Source: Trebonia sp963777905 (GTDB taxonomy: Bacteria; Actinomycetota; Actinomycetes; Streptosporangiales; Streptosporangiaceae). Taken from it: a stretch of 64,000 nucleotides of DNA. Numbering within the stretch: the first letter of the stretch is position 1; each line of letters opens with the position of its first letter. Shown piece by piece: positions 25,245 to 33,362 of this stretch. The translations under genes and the position numbers were made by a program. The notes beneath the pieces are model-generated. The model did no database searches. It had not been told where the DNA came from and worked only from the letters and a program-made list of their open reading frames with translations. The stretch lies in the NCBI GenBank assembly GCA_963777905.1, contig CAVZSM010000039.1, forward strand, positions 1 through 64,000, read 5' to 3'.

Positions 25245-27298
25245 CGCAAGAACGCCGCCGCCACGCCCGCGTCGACGGGGATGAGCAGGCCGGTCGTGAG
25301 CGGCAGGTCGCCGCCGCACAGCGCGAACACGGCGGCGGCGACGTGCTCGGGCAGCACCTCGCGCTTCAGGAGGGTCCGTGACGCGTAGAACGCCCCGAGC
25401 TCGGACTCGGGCACCCCGTACACGGCGGCCCGCGACGCGCCCCACCCGGCGGAGAAGATCCCCGACCCGCGCACCACGCCGTCGGGGTTGATCCCGTTGA
25501 CCCGCACCCCAATCGAGCCCAGCTCGGCGGCGAGCAGCCGCACCTGATGCGCCTGGTCCGCCTTCGCCGCGCCGTACGCGACGTTGGACGGCCCGGCGAA
25601 CACCGCGTTCTTGCTCACGATGTACACGATGTCCCCGCCGAGCCCCTGCGCCTCCAGCATCGCGGCAGCCGACCGCGACACCAGGAACGACCCGCGCGCC
25701 ATCACGTCGTGCAGCAGGTCCCAGTCCGCCACCGACGTCTCGGCAAGCGGTTTCGAGATCGACAGCCCCGCGTTGTTCACCACCAGGTCCACCCCGCCGA
25801 ACGCCAGCGCCGCCGCCGCGAACGCCTCCGCCACCTCGGCCTCGCTGGTCACGTCCGCGGTGACCGGCACCGCCGCGTCAGCCGATCCGATCCCGGCAGC
25901 CACCTCACCAGCCGACTCGGCGGACCGGTCGGCGACCACGACGCACGCCCCTTCGCGCGCCAGCCGCTCCGCCGTCGCCCGCCCGATGCCCGATCCGCCG
26001 CCGGTCACCAAAGCCACCCGGCCGGCCAGCGGCTGAGGCGCGGGCCGCCGCCGCAGCTTGGCCTCCTCGAGCTCCCAGTACTCGATGCGGAACTTCTCCC
26101 TCTCCGGGATCGGCGCGTACGTGGAGATCGCCTCGGCCCCGCGCATCACGTTGATCGCGTTCAGGTAGAACTCGCCGGCCACCCGCGCCGTCTGCTTGTC
26201 CGCGCCGAAGCTGAACATGCCGACCCCCGGCACCAGCACGATCGCCGGATCGGCCCCGCGCATCGGCGGCGACGACGCGTCCGCGTAGCGCTCGTAGTAG
26301 GCCTGATAGTCCGCACGGTACAAAGCGTGCAGCTCCCGCAGCCGCGCGATGACCGCCTCCAGCGGCGCGGAAGGCGGCAGGTCGACGACCATCGGCCGCA
26401 CCTTGGTGCGCAGGAAGTGATCGGGGCACGAGGTGCCGAGCGCGGCGAGGGCGGACAGCTTCTCGCTGCCGGTGAACTCCAGCACCGCCGGGTGGTCGGT
26501 GTAGTGCCCGAGCTGCCGCCGGTCGGCGGAGGCGAGGCCGCGGATCACCGGTGCGAGGGCCGCGGCTCGCGCCCGCCGCTCGGTCTCCGGCAGTGTCTGG
26601 AAGAGTTTTTCCCCGAACGGCCTCGTGGTTCCCCGCTCAGCGATGAACTTCTGCGCGGCGGCGATGATCTCCAGCGAGTGCGCCTCGCACTCGTCCGACG
26701 TGTCGCCCCAGGCGGTGATGCCGTGCCCGCCGAGGATCACGCCGATGGCTGCCGGGCGGTCCCGCTTGATCGCGGCGATGTCGAGGCCGAGCTGGAACCC
26801 CGGCCGCCGCCACGGCACCCACGCCACCCGGTCGCCGAAGCACTCGGCGGTCAGCGCCTCGCTGTCGGCGGCGGTCGCGAACGCGATCCCTGCGTCCGGG
26901 TGCAGGTGGTCCACGTGCGCGGCCTCGACAAGGCCGTGCATCGCGGTGTCGATGGACGGCGCCGCGCCGCGCTCTGCTGGCCCACCTGGCCCCCACCTTC
27001 CCAGGCCGAACGCGCAGTAGTCGAACGCCGCGACCATCTCGTCCTCGCGCTCGACACCCGGGTAGACACCCGCCAGGTCGCGCAGCGCCGCCAGCCGCAG
27101 CACGGCCAGGCCCGCCTCGGTGAGCGTGCCGAGGTCGCCGCCCGAGCCTTTCACCCACAGCAGCTCGGTCGGCTGCCCGGTGACCGGATCGGTGGCGGTG
27201 CCCTTCGCGGAGGCGTTCCCGCCCGCGTAGTTGGTGGTGCGCGGATCGGCGCCGAGCCGGTTGCTGCGCGCGAGCAGCGCGCGGACTGCGTTTTCCAT
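25241..27298 (-). CDS. Bifunctional rhamnulose-1-phosphate aldolase / lactaldehyde dehydrogenase (RhaEW type)
   Basis: 685 residues in two domains. Residues about 1-420 form a class II aldolase: NYAGGNASAKGTATDPVTGQ, VDHLHPDAGIAFATA, VILGGHGITAWGDTSDECEA. Residues about 430-685 form an SDR: VALVTGGGSGIGRATAERLA, VNNAGLSISKPL, IVYIVSKNAVFAGPSNVAYG, with the catalytic Tyr and Lys in VAYGAAKADQ. The aldolase splits L-rhamnulose-1-phosphate into DHAP and L-lactaldehyde; the SDR oxidises lactaldehyde to lactate. The ATG at 27298 is 5 bases after the rhaI stop. Confidence 0.93.
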   Translation of the reverse strand: MENAVRALLARSNRLGADPRTTNYAGGNASAKGTATDPVTGQPTELLWVKGSGGDLGTLTEAGLAVLRLAALRDLAGVYPGVEREDEMVAAFDYCAFGLGRWGPGGPAERGAAPSIDTAMHGLVEAAHVDHLHPDAGIAFATAADSEALTAECFGDRVAWVPWRRPGFQLGLDIAAIKRDRPAAIGVILGGHGITAWGDTSDECEAHSLEIIAAAQKFIAERGTTRPFGEKLFQTLPETERRARAAALAPVIRGLASADRRQLGHYTDHPAVLEFTGSEKLSALAALGTSCPDHFLRTKVRPMVVDLPPSAPLEAVIARLRELHALYRADYQAYYERYADASSPPMRGADPAIVLVPGVGMFSFGADKQTARVAGEFYLNAINVMRGAEAISTYAPIPEREKFRIEYWELEEAKLRRRPAPQPLAGRVALVTGGGSGIGRATAERLAREGACVVVADRSAESAGEVAAGIGSADAAVPVTADVTSEAEVAEAFAAAALAFGGVDLVVNNAGLSISKPLAETSVADWDLLHDVMARGSFLVSRSAAAMLEAQGLGGDIVYIVSKNAVFAGPSNVAYGAAKADQAHQVRLLAAELGSIGVRVNGINPDGVVRGSGIFSAGWGASRAAVYGVPESELGAFYASRTLLKREVLPEHVAAAVFALCGGDLPLTTGLLIPVDAGVAAAFLR

Positions 27299-27303
27299 CA
27301 GAC

Positions 27304-28467
27304 TCAAGCACCCCAGCCTGCGGGGGAACCGCCCTTCCGTTCCGAAATAATCTTTTCCCCGTACCCGGACGCGAGGTACGCGGAGACCGGATCGGGCGCG
27401 AGGCCCAGCTCTTCCCGCAGCCCGGCGAGCAGCGGCCGGACGTCGGTGTTGTAGGCGTCCATGAGCACGGCGTTCGCGCCGAGCACGTCGCCGGCGCGCT
27501 GCGCCGCACCCAGTGCCCCGGCGTCGACGAGCAGCGCCTTGGCGGTCGCCTCCTGCACGTTCATGACCGAGCGGATCTGCGCGGGGATCTTCGGCTCGAT
27601 GTTGTGGCACTGGTCGAGCATGTAGGCCACGCCGGCGGCCGGGGCGAGCGCGCCGGCCTTGACCACCTCGTGCGTGATCCGGAACAGCTGGAACGGGTCC
27701 GCCGCGCCGACCATCAGGTCGTCGTCCGCGTAGAACCTGCTGTTGAAGTCGAACCCGCCGAGGCCTGGCCTTGAGCAGCAGCGCGACGATGAACTCGATG
27801 TTCACGCCCGGCGCGTGGTGGCCGGTGTCGACGACGACCATGGCCCTGGGGCCGAGCGCCTGGCAGTGCAGCAGGCTGGTGCCCCAGTCCGGCACGTCGG
27901 TGGTGTAGAACGACGGCTCGAACAGCTTGTACTCCAGCAGCATCCGCTGACCGGGCCCGAGCGGCCGTAGACGGCGGCCAGCGCCTCGGCGAGCCGGTCC
28001 TGCCGCGCGGAGATGTCGTCCTGGCCGGGGTAGTTGGTGCCGTCGGCGAACCAGAGCTTGAGGTCCCGCGAGCCGGTGGCGTCCATGATGTCGACGCACT
28101 CCAGCAGGTGGGCGAGGGCCTTCTTGCGCACCCGCGGGTCGGGGTTGCACACGCTGCCGAGCTTGTAGTCGTCGTCCTGGAAGACGTTGGAGTTGACGGT
28201 GCCGATGCGGATGCCGTTGTTCTTGGCGTGGACCGCCAGCGCCTCGTAGTCGTCGACCTTGTCCCACGGGATGTGCACCGCCATGCTGGGCGCGACCCCG
28301 GTGTACGCGTGCACCTGCGCGGCGTCGCTGGCCTTCTCGTACGGGGTGCGCGGCACGCCGGGCTGGCCGAACACCTTGAACCGGGTCCCGCTGTTCCCGA
28401 ACGCCCACGACGGCAGCTCGATCTGGTGATTCTTGAGGGCGTCCTTGACCGCGGTCAGGTCACGCAT
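27304..28467 (-). pseudogene. rhaI: L-rhamnose isomerase, two compensating frameshifts
   Basis: Converts L-rhamnose to L-rhamnulose. The N-terminal part (28467 to about 27960) includes GTRFKVFGQPGVPRTPYEKA, WDKVDDYEALA and LWFADGTNYPGQDD. A middle segment in another frame has LEYKLFEPSFYTTDVPDWGT and DTGHHAPGVNIEFIVALLLK. The first frame returns from about 27765 with ADPFQLFRITHEVVKAGALA and DQCHNIEPKI. The shifts lie at about 27955-27962 (one base missing) and 27761-27772 (one base gained). Only about 190 bp are out of frame, so this may be sequence error; as written, the enzyme is truncated. Confidence 0.85.
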
Positions 28468-28490
28468 TCCGGTTCATCTCCAGCCGTGAT

Positions 28491-28506
28491 TTGGAACGTT
28501 TCAAAC
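28491..28506. promoter_or_regulatory. LacI-type operator before the rhamnose operon
   Basis: TTGGAACGTTTCAAAC, 24-39 bases upstream of the rhaI ATG and so within its promoter. 15 of 16 bases match the site before the LacI gene at 17754. It is also within 200 bases of the divergent sigma-like gene. Confidence 0.75.
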
Positions 28507-28665
28507 TTCCCTGTAGTTTCAGCGTGGCCCCGATCGGTGTCAATACGCCCCCCGCCGCCCGAAACTGAATCGTTACATCCCCGTGGCCCGCTGCGGATCG
28601 CCGCCGCCGGCCGGTGATTTTCGCCCGCGTCCGGAGTCTGTACCGGTGAGGGAGGTGAGCGCGTC

Positions 28666-29463
28666 GTGGGCGACCGGCGGCGTCGGCTTGTGGCGTGGGC
28701 GGCGCGGCGGCTGCCGCGGTTCGGCGTGCCGAGTCCGGCCGACGCTGACCCCTGGGCGTGGCTGGAGCCGTACCCGGTGGCGCCCGATGCGGGAGCCCAG
28801 CGATCGCTGTCCATCGCCTTCGTGGCCGCGCTGCAGCGGCTGCCGCCGGACCAGCGGGCCGCCCTGGTGCTGAGCGACGTCCTCGAGTTCCCCCTCACCG
28901 AGGTGGCCGACATCCTGGACTGCGACGTCACCGAGGCTGGCCACCTGCTGCTGCGCGCCAGGGCGGCGATCGACGTGCCGGCCCAGGCGTGCGCCGACGC
29001 CGGGCGGGAGGCCGACGTCGTCGCCTGCTTCACTGGCGCCTTCGAGCGCGGCGACATCGCCGCCATCGCCGACCTGCTGGCTCAGGACGCGTGGCTGCGG
29101 ATGCGCCCGCTGCCGATCGCCTACCGGGGGCGCGCCGCCGCCAGGCACTTCCTGTCGGTGGTCGCGTTCCCCGGCGGCACGCCGGGCTACCGCCTGGTCG
29201 GGGCCCCGTCCCGGGCGAACGGCCAGCCCGCCTTCGGCTGCTACCTGCGGGATCCGGCCGCCACGGTCGACCACGCGTGCGGTCTCGTCGTGCTCACGAT
29301 CGACGACGCCGGCCGCATCGCCGCGATCGACCGGTTCACCGACAACAGCATGCTGTCCCGCTTCGGGCTGCCGAGGACCCTTCCGGCCGCCACGGAATTA
29401 CGTGGTATTCAGCGCCGCCATGTTTTACAATTTCGTGTAGCTGTTACTGGCCCACGAAATTAA
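28666..29463 (+). CDS. ECF41/SigJ-like protein lacking sigma region 2
   Basis: 265 residues. It starts with a short basic N-terminus and then enters the family at the WLEPYP linker (residues about 31-36), followed by region 4 (AFVAALQRLPPDQRAALVLS, DVLEFPLTEVADILDCDVTE, AGHLLLRARAAID) and a SnoaL-like C-terminal domain (ADVVACFTGAFERGDIAAIA, then ADLLAQDAW). Normal members have about 300 or more residues with region 2, which binds core polymerase and the -10 element. A GGGAGGTGAG precedes the GTG. The last 24 residues read into the next promoter region and may not be native. Confidence 0.7.
   Translation: MGDRRRRLVAWAARRLPRFGVPSPADADPWAWLEPYPVAPDAGAQRSLSIAFVAALQRLPPDQRAALVLSDVLEFPLTEVADILDCDVTEAGHLLLRARAAIDVPAQACADAGREADVVACFTGAFERGDIAAIADLLAQDAWLRMRPLPIAYRGRAAARHFLSVVAFPGGTPGYRLVGAPSRANGQPAFGCYLRDPAATVDHACGLVVLTIDDAGRIAAIDRFTDNSMLSRFGLPRTLPAATELRGIQRRHVLQFRVAVTGPRN
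29429..29461. promoter_or_regulatory. 9-bp inverted repeat upstream of the zinc-ribbon/HTH gene
   Basis: AATTTCGTG (29429-29437) and CACGAAATT (29453-29461), perfect arms 15 bases apart in a locally AT-rich patch. It ends 14 bases before the next ATG and overlaps the annotated end of the sigma-like gene. It may be an operator or hairpin; there is no T-run. Confidence 0.45.
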
Positions 29464-29475
29464 TCGAAGGAAAAC

Positions 29476-30207
29476 ATGGCGAACGTTGCCGGATCCACGA
29501 CCTGCGCTGCTTGCGGACGAGAATTGCCGCCACAGCAGGGTAGGGGCCGTCGACGCCGGTACTGCGACGCGCGGTGCCGGGATGCGGCACGCCGCGCACG
29601 GGCTCGGAATGTAAATAATTCATTGACAGACGACGGACGTCATGACTATGTTTACGGCGTGGCCGCGGACGACGCCGCCGGGCAAGCCGGTCCACTGGCA
29701 GGCTTGGCGGCGGCACGGGAGCAGTCGGCGGCCGCGGCGGCGGCCCTGCAAGCGGCCGTCGACCGCACCAGAGCGGCCGGGCACAGCTGGAGGGAGATCG
29801 GCGATGTCCTGCAGACCACCAGGCAGGCGGCGTTCCAGCGGTTCGGCCGCCCGATCGATCCGCGCACGAACAAGCCGATGACCAGGCAGACGCTGCCCGG
29901 CGCGGAGGACAAGGCGATCGAGATCCTCGGCTGCATCATCGAGGGCCGCTGGGAAGATGCCCGCGCAGACTTCGGGGAGAAGATGCTCGAGGCAGTCAGC
30001 GCGGACCGGATCGCCCTAGCCTGGGCGCAGATGGTCGCCCATGTGGGCAGCTACGAGCGGATGGGCGAGCCGCTCGTCTTCCAGGCCAACGAGGCCACTG
30101 TGATCGAGATCCCGCTGTTCTTCGAGGCAGGTGACTCCATCGGCCAGGTCACCTTCGACCGCGAAAGCCAGGTCATCGGCCTGTTCCTCCGCCCGGCGCC
30201 GTCCTGA
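29476..30207 (+). CDS. Zinc-ribbon / HTH / DUF3887-like protein
   Basis: 243 residues. Residues about 10-37 hold a CxxC...CxxxC motif (CAAC, then YCDARC) in a basic segment. Residues about 100-125 read GHSWREIGDVLQTTRQAAFQ followed by RFGRPIDPRT, an HTH seen in many actinomycete proteins. The C-terminal part (EDKAIEILGCIIEGRWEDAR to LFLRP) has the DUF3887 pattern. It may be a DNA-binding regulator. RBS GAAGG. Followed 20 bases later by the lipoprotein gene. Confidence 0.7.
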   Translation: MANVAGSTTCAACGRELPPQQGRGRRRRYCDARCRDAARRARARNVNNSLTDDGRHDYVYGVAADDAAGQAGPLAGLAAAREQSAAAAAALQAAVDRTRAAGHSWREIGDVLQTTRQAAFQRFGRPIDPRTNKPMTRQTLPGAEDKAIEILGCIIEGRWEDARADFGEKMLEAVSADRIALAWAQMVAHVGSYERMGEPLVFQANEATVIEIPLFFEAGDSIGQVTFDRESQVIGLFLRPAPS

Positions 30208-30227
30208 TAGTCAACTAGGGGAATGAC

Positions 30228-31628
30228 ATGCACAGAGGCCGGACCATCGCGGCCGCGCTGGCCGCCGCGGGGATCCTGAGTGCGACCGTCGCTTGCTCAG
30301 GCAGCGCGCAGAAGCCGCCAAGCCCGACGGCCACCGCATCCGCCGCCACCGGAACCACGGCGGCGACGCTGCCCGCCACCCCGCCCGGCGCCCAGGCACG
30401 GTGGCTGCTCGGCGCGATCGCGCATCCGCCGATTCCCGCCGCCGCCATCACCGCGCACTTCGATCAGGTCTTCCTCACGAAGATCCCGGCCGCCCAGCTA
30501 ACCGCCACGCTCGCGCGGGTCAACACCCTGCGGCCGGACGCGGTCCTCACCAGCACGTCGGAGTTCGTCACCTTGGCCGTCTCGCTCAACGGGCAGCCGG
30601 AGACCGTCAGCGTCAGCGTCGACGCCCGCGGCCTGATCAACGGCCTGGATCTGGTCGCGGGCACGCCGCAGCTAGCGCTCACGGTGCCCACGACCTGGGC
30701 CGCCGTCGACAGGCAGATCCAGCAGGCGGCGCCGCAGACCCGGCTGCTCGTCGCCAGGGTCAGCGGCGGCGGCGCCTGCCAGACCGTCCACGCCGTGGAC
30801 GCCACGACCCCGGCCCCGCTCGGCTCGGCCTTCAAGCTCTACGTGCTCGACGCGCTGGCGCGGGCCATCGCCGCGGGCACGGTCAGCTGGGACCAGCGGC
30901 TCACCCTCACCAGCCAGCTGACGAGCCTGCCCTCCGGCGAACTGGCGACCGAACCCGCCGGCACCCAGGTGACGGTACTGCAGGCAGCCCAGGACATGAT
31001 CTCGAGCAGCGACAACACAGCCGCCGACCTGCTTATCACGCTGGTCGGCCGGACGGCCGTCGAGTCGGCCGCGGCCGGCACGGGAATGGCGGACCCCGCC
31101 CTGGACACGCCGTTCCTCACCACCAGGGAGCTGTTCGTCCTCAAGCTCGACGACTGGCCCGCCCTCGCCAACAGCTACCTCACCCTCAACGCCGCGGGTC
31201 GGCAGGCCATGCTCACCGGCACTGTTGACCGCGTCCCGCTCAGCGCGCTCACCGTCGCGGCCGAGAAGGCGTGGACCCAGCCGCGCGACATCGGCACCCT
31301 CGAGTGGTTCGCCTCGCCGGCCGACATCTGCCGGGTCTACGCGTCGCTCGCGGCGCTGTCCCGCCAGCCCGGGCTGGCCCCGGTGGCGAGCATCCTCGCG
31401 ATCAACAACGGCGCCCTGTCCCTTGACCCAGCCCACTGGAGCTCGGTCTGGTTCAAGGGTGGCTCAGAACCAGGCGTGGCCACCCTCAACTACCTAGCCA
31501 CCACCCGCACCGGCCAGTCCTACGTAGTCAGCGCCCTCACGGCGAACCCGTCGGCCCCGATCCCGTCAACGGCCACGGCCCAGTTGATCGGCGCGATCAA
31601 GGCCGCCTTCACCCTGGCGGCCGGCTAG
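30228..31628 (+). CDS. Serine beta-lactamase-fold lipoprotein
   Basis: 466 residues. Lipobox SATVAC puts the lipidated Cys at 23, followed by a Ser/Thr/Pro/Ala-rich tether. The penicillin-binding/class A signature is present: S200-A-F-K203, SDN at 261-263 and KGG at 410-412. An N-terminal domain (about 60-150) precedes the catalytic fold. The class A Glu166-type residue is not obvious, so it may be a D-Ala-D-Ala peptidase or esterase rather than a true beta-lactamase. Attached to the outer face of the membrane. Perhaps co-transcribed with the preceding gene. Confidence 0.82.
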   Translation: MHRGRTIAAALAAAGILSATVACSGSAQKPPSPTATASAATGTTAATLPATPPGAQARWLLGAIAHPPIPAAAITAHFDQVFLTKIPAAQLTATLARVNTLRPDAVLTSTSEFVTLAVSLNGQPETVSVSVDARGLINGLDLVAGTPQLALTVPTTWAAVDRQIQQAAPQTRLLVARVSGGGACQTVHAVDATTPAPLGSAFKLYVLDALARAIAAGTVSWDQRLTLTSQLTSLPSGELATEPAGTQVTVLQAAQDMISSSDNTAADLLITLVGRTAVESAAAGTGMADPALDTPFLTTRELFVLKLDDWPALANSYLTLNAAGRQAMLTGTVDRVPLSALTVAAEKAWTQPRDIGTLEWFASPADICRVYASLAALSRQPGLAPVASILAINNGALSLDPAHWSSVWFKGGSEPGVATLNYLATTRTGQSYVVSALTANPSAPIPSTATAQLIGAIKAAFTLAAG

Positions 31629-31821
31629 CGATATCACCGCACCATCTTCCCATCCGATTCGGCCTCAGCGATCACGCAAAACGGACGCCGGAGGGGCGGA
31701 AAGTGATGGGAAGACGCTCCAGCGCAACTCTCTATCAGATACGATGGGCGAATAATTCGGCATTACGAGCAGCGAAATGGTCACGACCATAAGGTGATGC
31801 CATCGGCGAACAACAAGAAAA

Positions 31822-31840
31822 GTGTAATCTTCTGCTCCTA
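31822..31840 (-). repeat. TAGGAGCAGAA motif at the WYL gene stop
   Basis: On the minus strand TAGGAGCAGAAGATTACAC begins with the TAG stop codon of the WYL gene. It is the same motif as the two inverted copies after the LacI gene (16612, 16656). Confidence 0.6.
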
Positions 31841-32836
31841 AGTCGAGCTTGGGTAGCGGTCGAGGAGTTCCCGCGCTGTCGCGACCAGGCGCACACGGAC
31901 CGAGGCGGGGGACAGCACCTCGACCTGCCCGCCGAACCCGGCGAGCCGCGTGGCGGCCGCGGTCTCGTGCTCGAAGGTCAGCGTGACCTCACGGAATCCC
32001 GCGGCGTCGGCCGGCCCCGCCGCGCCGAGCGCAGGCCGCACGGGGTCGCCGAAGACCTCAGGGAACGCGGCGAGCGCACCAGGCGACGCGCGCAGCCGCA
32101 CCTCGACCTTCGGCCTGCTCGCCTGGAACGAGGCCGACCATTGCGCCCAGAACGCCGTCAGGTCGAAGCCGGACGGCCGGGCGAACGTGTCCGCAAGCGC
32201 ACGCGCCGAGGTAACCCGCCCCACGCGGAAGACCGCCGGGTCACCGTCACGCTCAGCGCCGGATGCCACGAGGTACCAGACGCCGGCCTTGTTCACCAGC
32301 CCGAGCGGGCTCACCACGCGCGTGGTCTCGGGCCGGTCATCGCCGCGCCGGTAACCGAGCCGCAGCTGGCGGCGCTCCCGGACGGCCGAGGCCAGCGCGG
32401 GCAGGTGCGGCACCTGCTCAGCGCCGTGGAACCAGCGCGGCATGTCGAGGTGCACGAGCGCGGGCCCGGGGGAGCCGGAGCCGCCGCCTGACGTGACGCT
32501 GATCTTGCGCTGCGCGGCGGCGAGCGCGTCCGCGAGCCCGAGCTCCGCGACCGCCGCTGGCACGCCGAGCACCAGCAGCGCCGAAGCCTCGTCGGCGGAC
32601 AGCCCGCGCAGCGGGAAGCGGTAGCCGTCGAGCAGCCAGCAGCCGCCGTTCGGGCCCGACTCGGTGACCACCGGCACTCCCGCGGTGTTCAGCGCCGCGA
32701 TGTCCCGGTACACGGTGCGCACCGACACCTCGAGCTCGGCCGCGAGGGCGCGTGCGGGCAGCCGCCCGCGCGCCTGCAGCAGCAGCACCAGCGAGACCAG
32801 CCGATCGGCGCGCACACCGCACAGCCTACGGACCAT
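31838..32836 (-). CDS. WYL-domain transcriptional regulator
   Basis: 332 residues. N-terminal winged helix (ADRLVSLVLLLQARGRLPAR, LAAELEVSVRTVYRDIAALN), then ESGPNGGCWLLDGYRFPLRG and the WYL region (GLVNKAGVWYLVASG, FRVGRVTSARAL), ending with a C-terminal WCX-like part. Such proteins sense small ligands or DNA damage. The ATG at 32836 coincides with the edge of a palindrome shared with the divergent gene at 32880, its likely target. Confidence 0.88.
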   Translation of the reverse strand: MVRRLCGVRADRLVSLVLLLQARGRLPARALAAELEVSVRTVYRDIAALNTAGVPVVTESGPNGGCWLLDGYRFPLRGLSADEASALLVLGVPAAVAELGLADALAAAQRKISVTSGGGSGSPGPALVHLDMPRWFHGAEQVPHLPALASAVRERRQLRLGYRRGDDRPETTRVVSPLGLVNKAGVWYLVASGAERDGDPAVFRVGRVTSARALADTFARPSGFDLTAFWAQWSASFQASRPKVEVRLRASPGALAAFPEVFGDPVRPALGAAGPADAAGFREVTLTFEHETAAATRLAGFGGQVEVLSPASVRVRLVATARELLDRYPSST

Positions 32837-32858
32837 CGCTGACACGACATGTCAGCGA
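32836..32858. promoter_or_regulatory. Palindromic operator between WYL and flavin-oxidase genes
   Basis: TCGCTGACA-CGACA-TGTCAGCGA: perfect 9-bp arms. Its left base is part of the WYL start codon and its right end lies 21 bases before the divergent ATG, so a bound protein would block both starts. Confidence 0.75.
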
Positions 32859-32879
32859 TACCCCGCTACCGTCGCCGCC

Positions 32880-33362
32880 ATGATGACCTGGACCGAGTTT
32901 CAGCAAGAACAGCCCGCGCTGGCCCACGTCGGCCGCGACCAGTTCTACCAGCACGGAATGGGCCTCGGCTTCATCGCCACGGTGCGCAAGGACGGCGGGC
33001 CGCGGGTACACCCGGTGTGCCCGGTGATCAGCCCGGCCGGGCTGCACGTCCTCATCCTCCCCGGGCCGAAGCGCGGGGACCTGCGCCGCGACGGCCGCTA
33101 CTCACTGCATACCGAGATGTTCCCCCCGCCGCGCGAGGACGACGGCTTCGCGGTCTCGGGAACGGCGGCGGAGATAACGGACACCGCAACCTGGGAGACG
33201 GTCCGCGCCCAGGTCATCGAGGACTTCGGCGAGCTGTGGCCGAACTATGACACGCTCACCTTGTTCGAGCTGTCGGTGGCGAGCTGCCTGCTCACGCTCA
33301 CCCAGCCCGGCGACGGCTTCCCGAAGGGCCCGACGATCTGGAAGGCGACGGCAATGGGCTAG
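32880..33362 (+). CDS. Pyridoxamine 5'-phosphate oxidase-like flavin protein
   Basis: 160 residues: MMTWTEFQQEQPALA, then GLGFIATVRKDGGPRVHPVC, ISPAGLHVLILPGPKRGDLR, RDGRYSLHTEMFPPPREDDG and FAVSGTAAEI. This is the split-barrel FMN/F420-binding fold. The stop shares CTAG with the convergent EthD-like gene. The last 18 bases, from 33345, are the left end of the 13.3-kb duplication unit and recur at 46674. The gene itself is complete. Confidence 0.85.
   Translation: MMTWTEFQQEQPALAHVGRDQFYQHGMGLGFIATVRKDGGPRVHPVCPVISPAGLHVLILPGPKRGDLRRDGRYSLHTEMFPPPREDDGFAVSGTAAEITDTATWETVRAQVIEDFGELWPNYDTLTLFELSVASCLLTLTQPGDGFPKGPTIWKATAMG

Noticed and set aside
23700..28408. Very long minus-strand open frame of over 1000 codons starting at 28408
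   Set aside because: It is the aldolase/SDR gene plus a frame-shifted piece of rhaI. The true start at 27298 follows the rhaI stop by 5 bases.
30228..31628. True class A beta-lactamase resistance gene
   Set aside because: SxxK, SDN and KGG are present, but the lipoprotein anchor, extra N-terminal domain and lack of a clear Glu166 motif argue for a general serine hydrolase; resistance is not supported.
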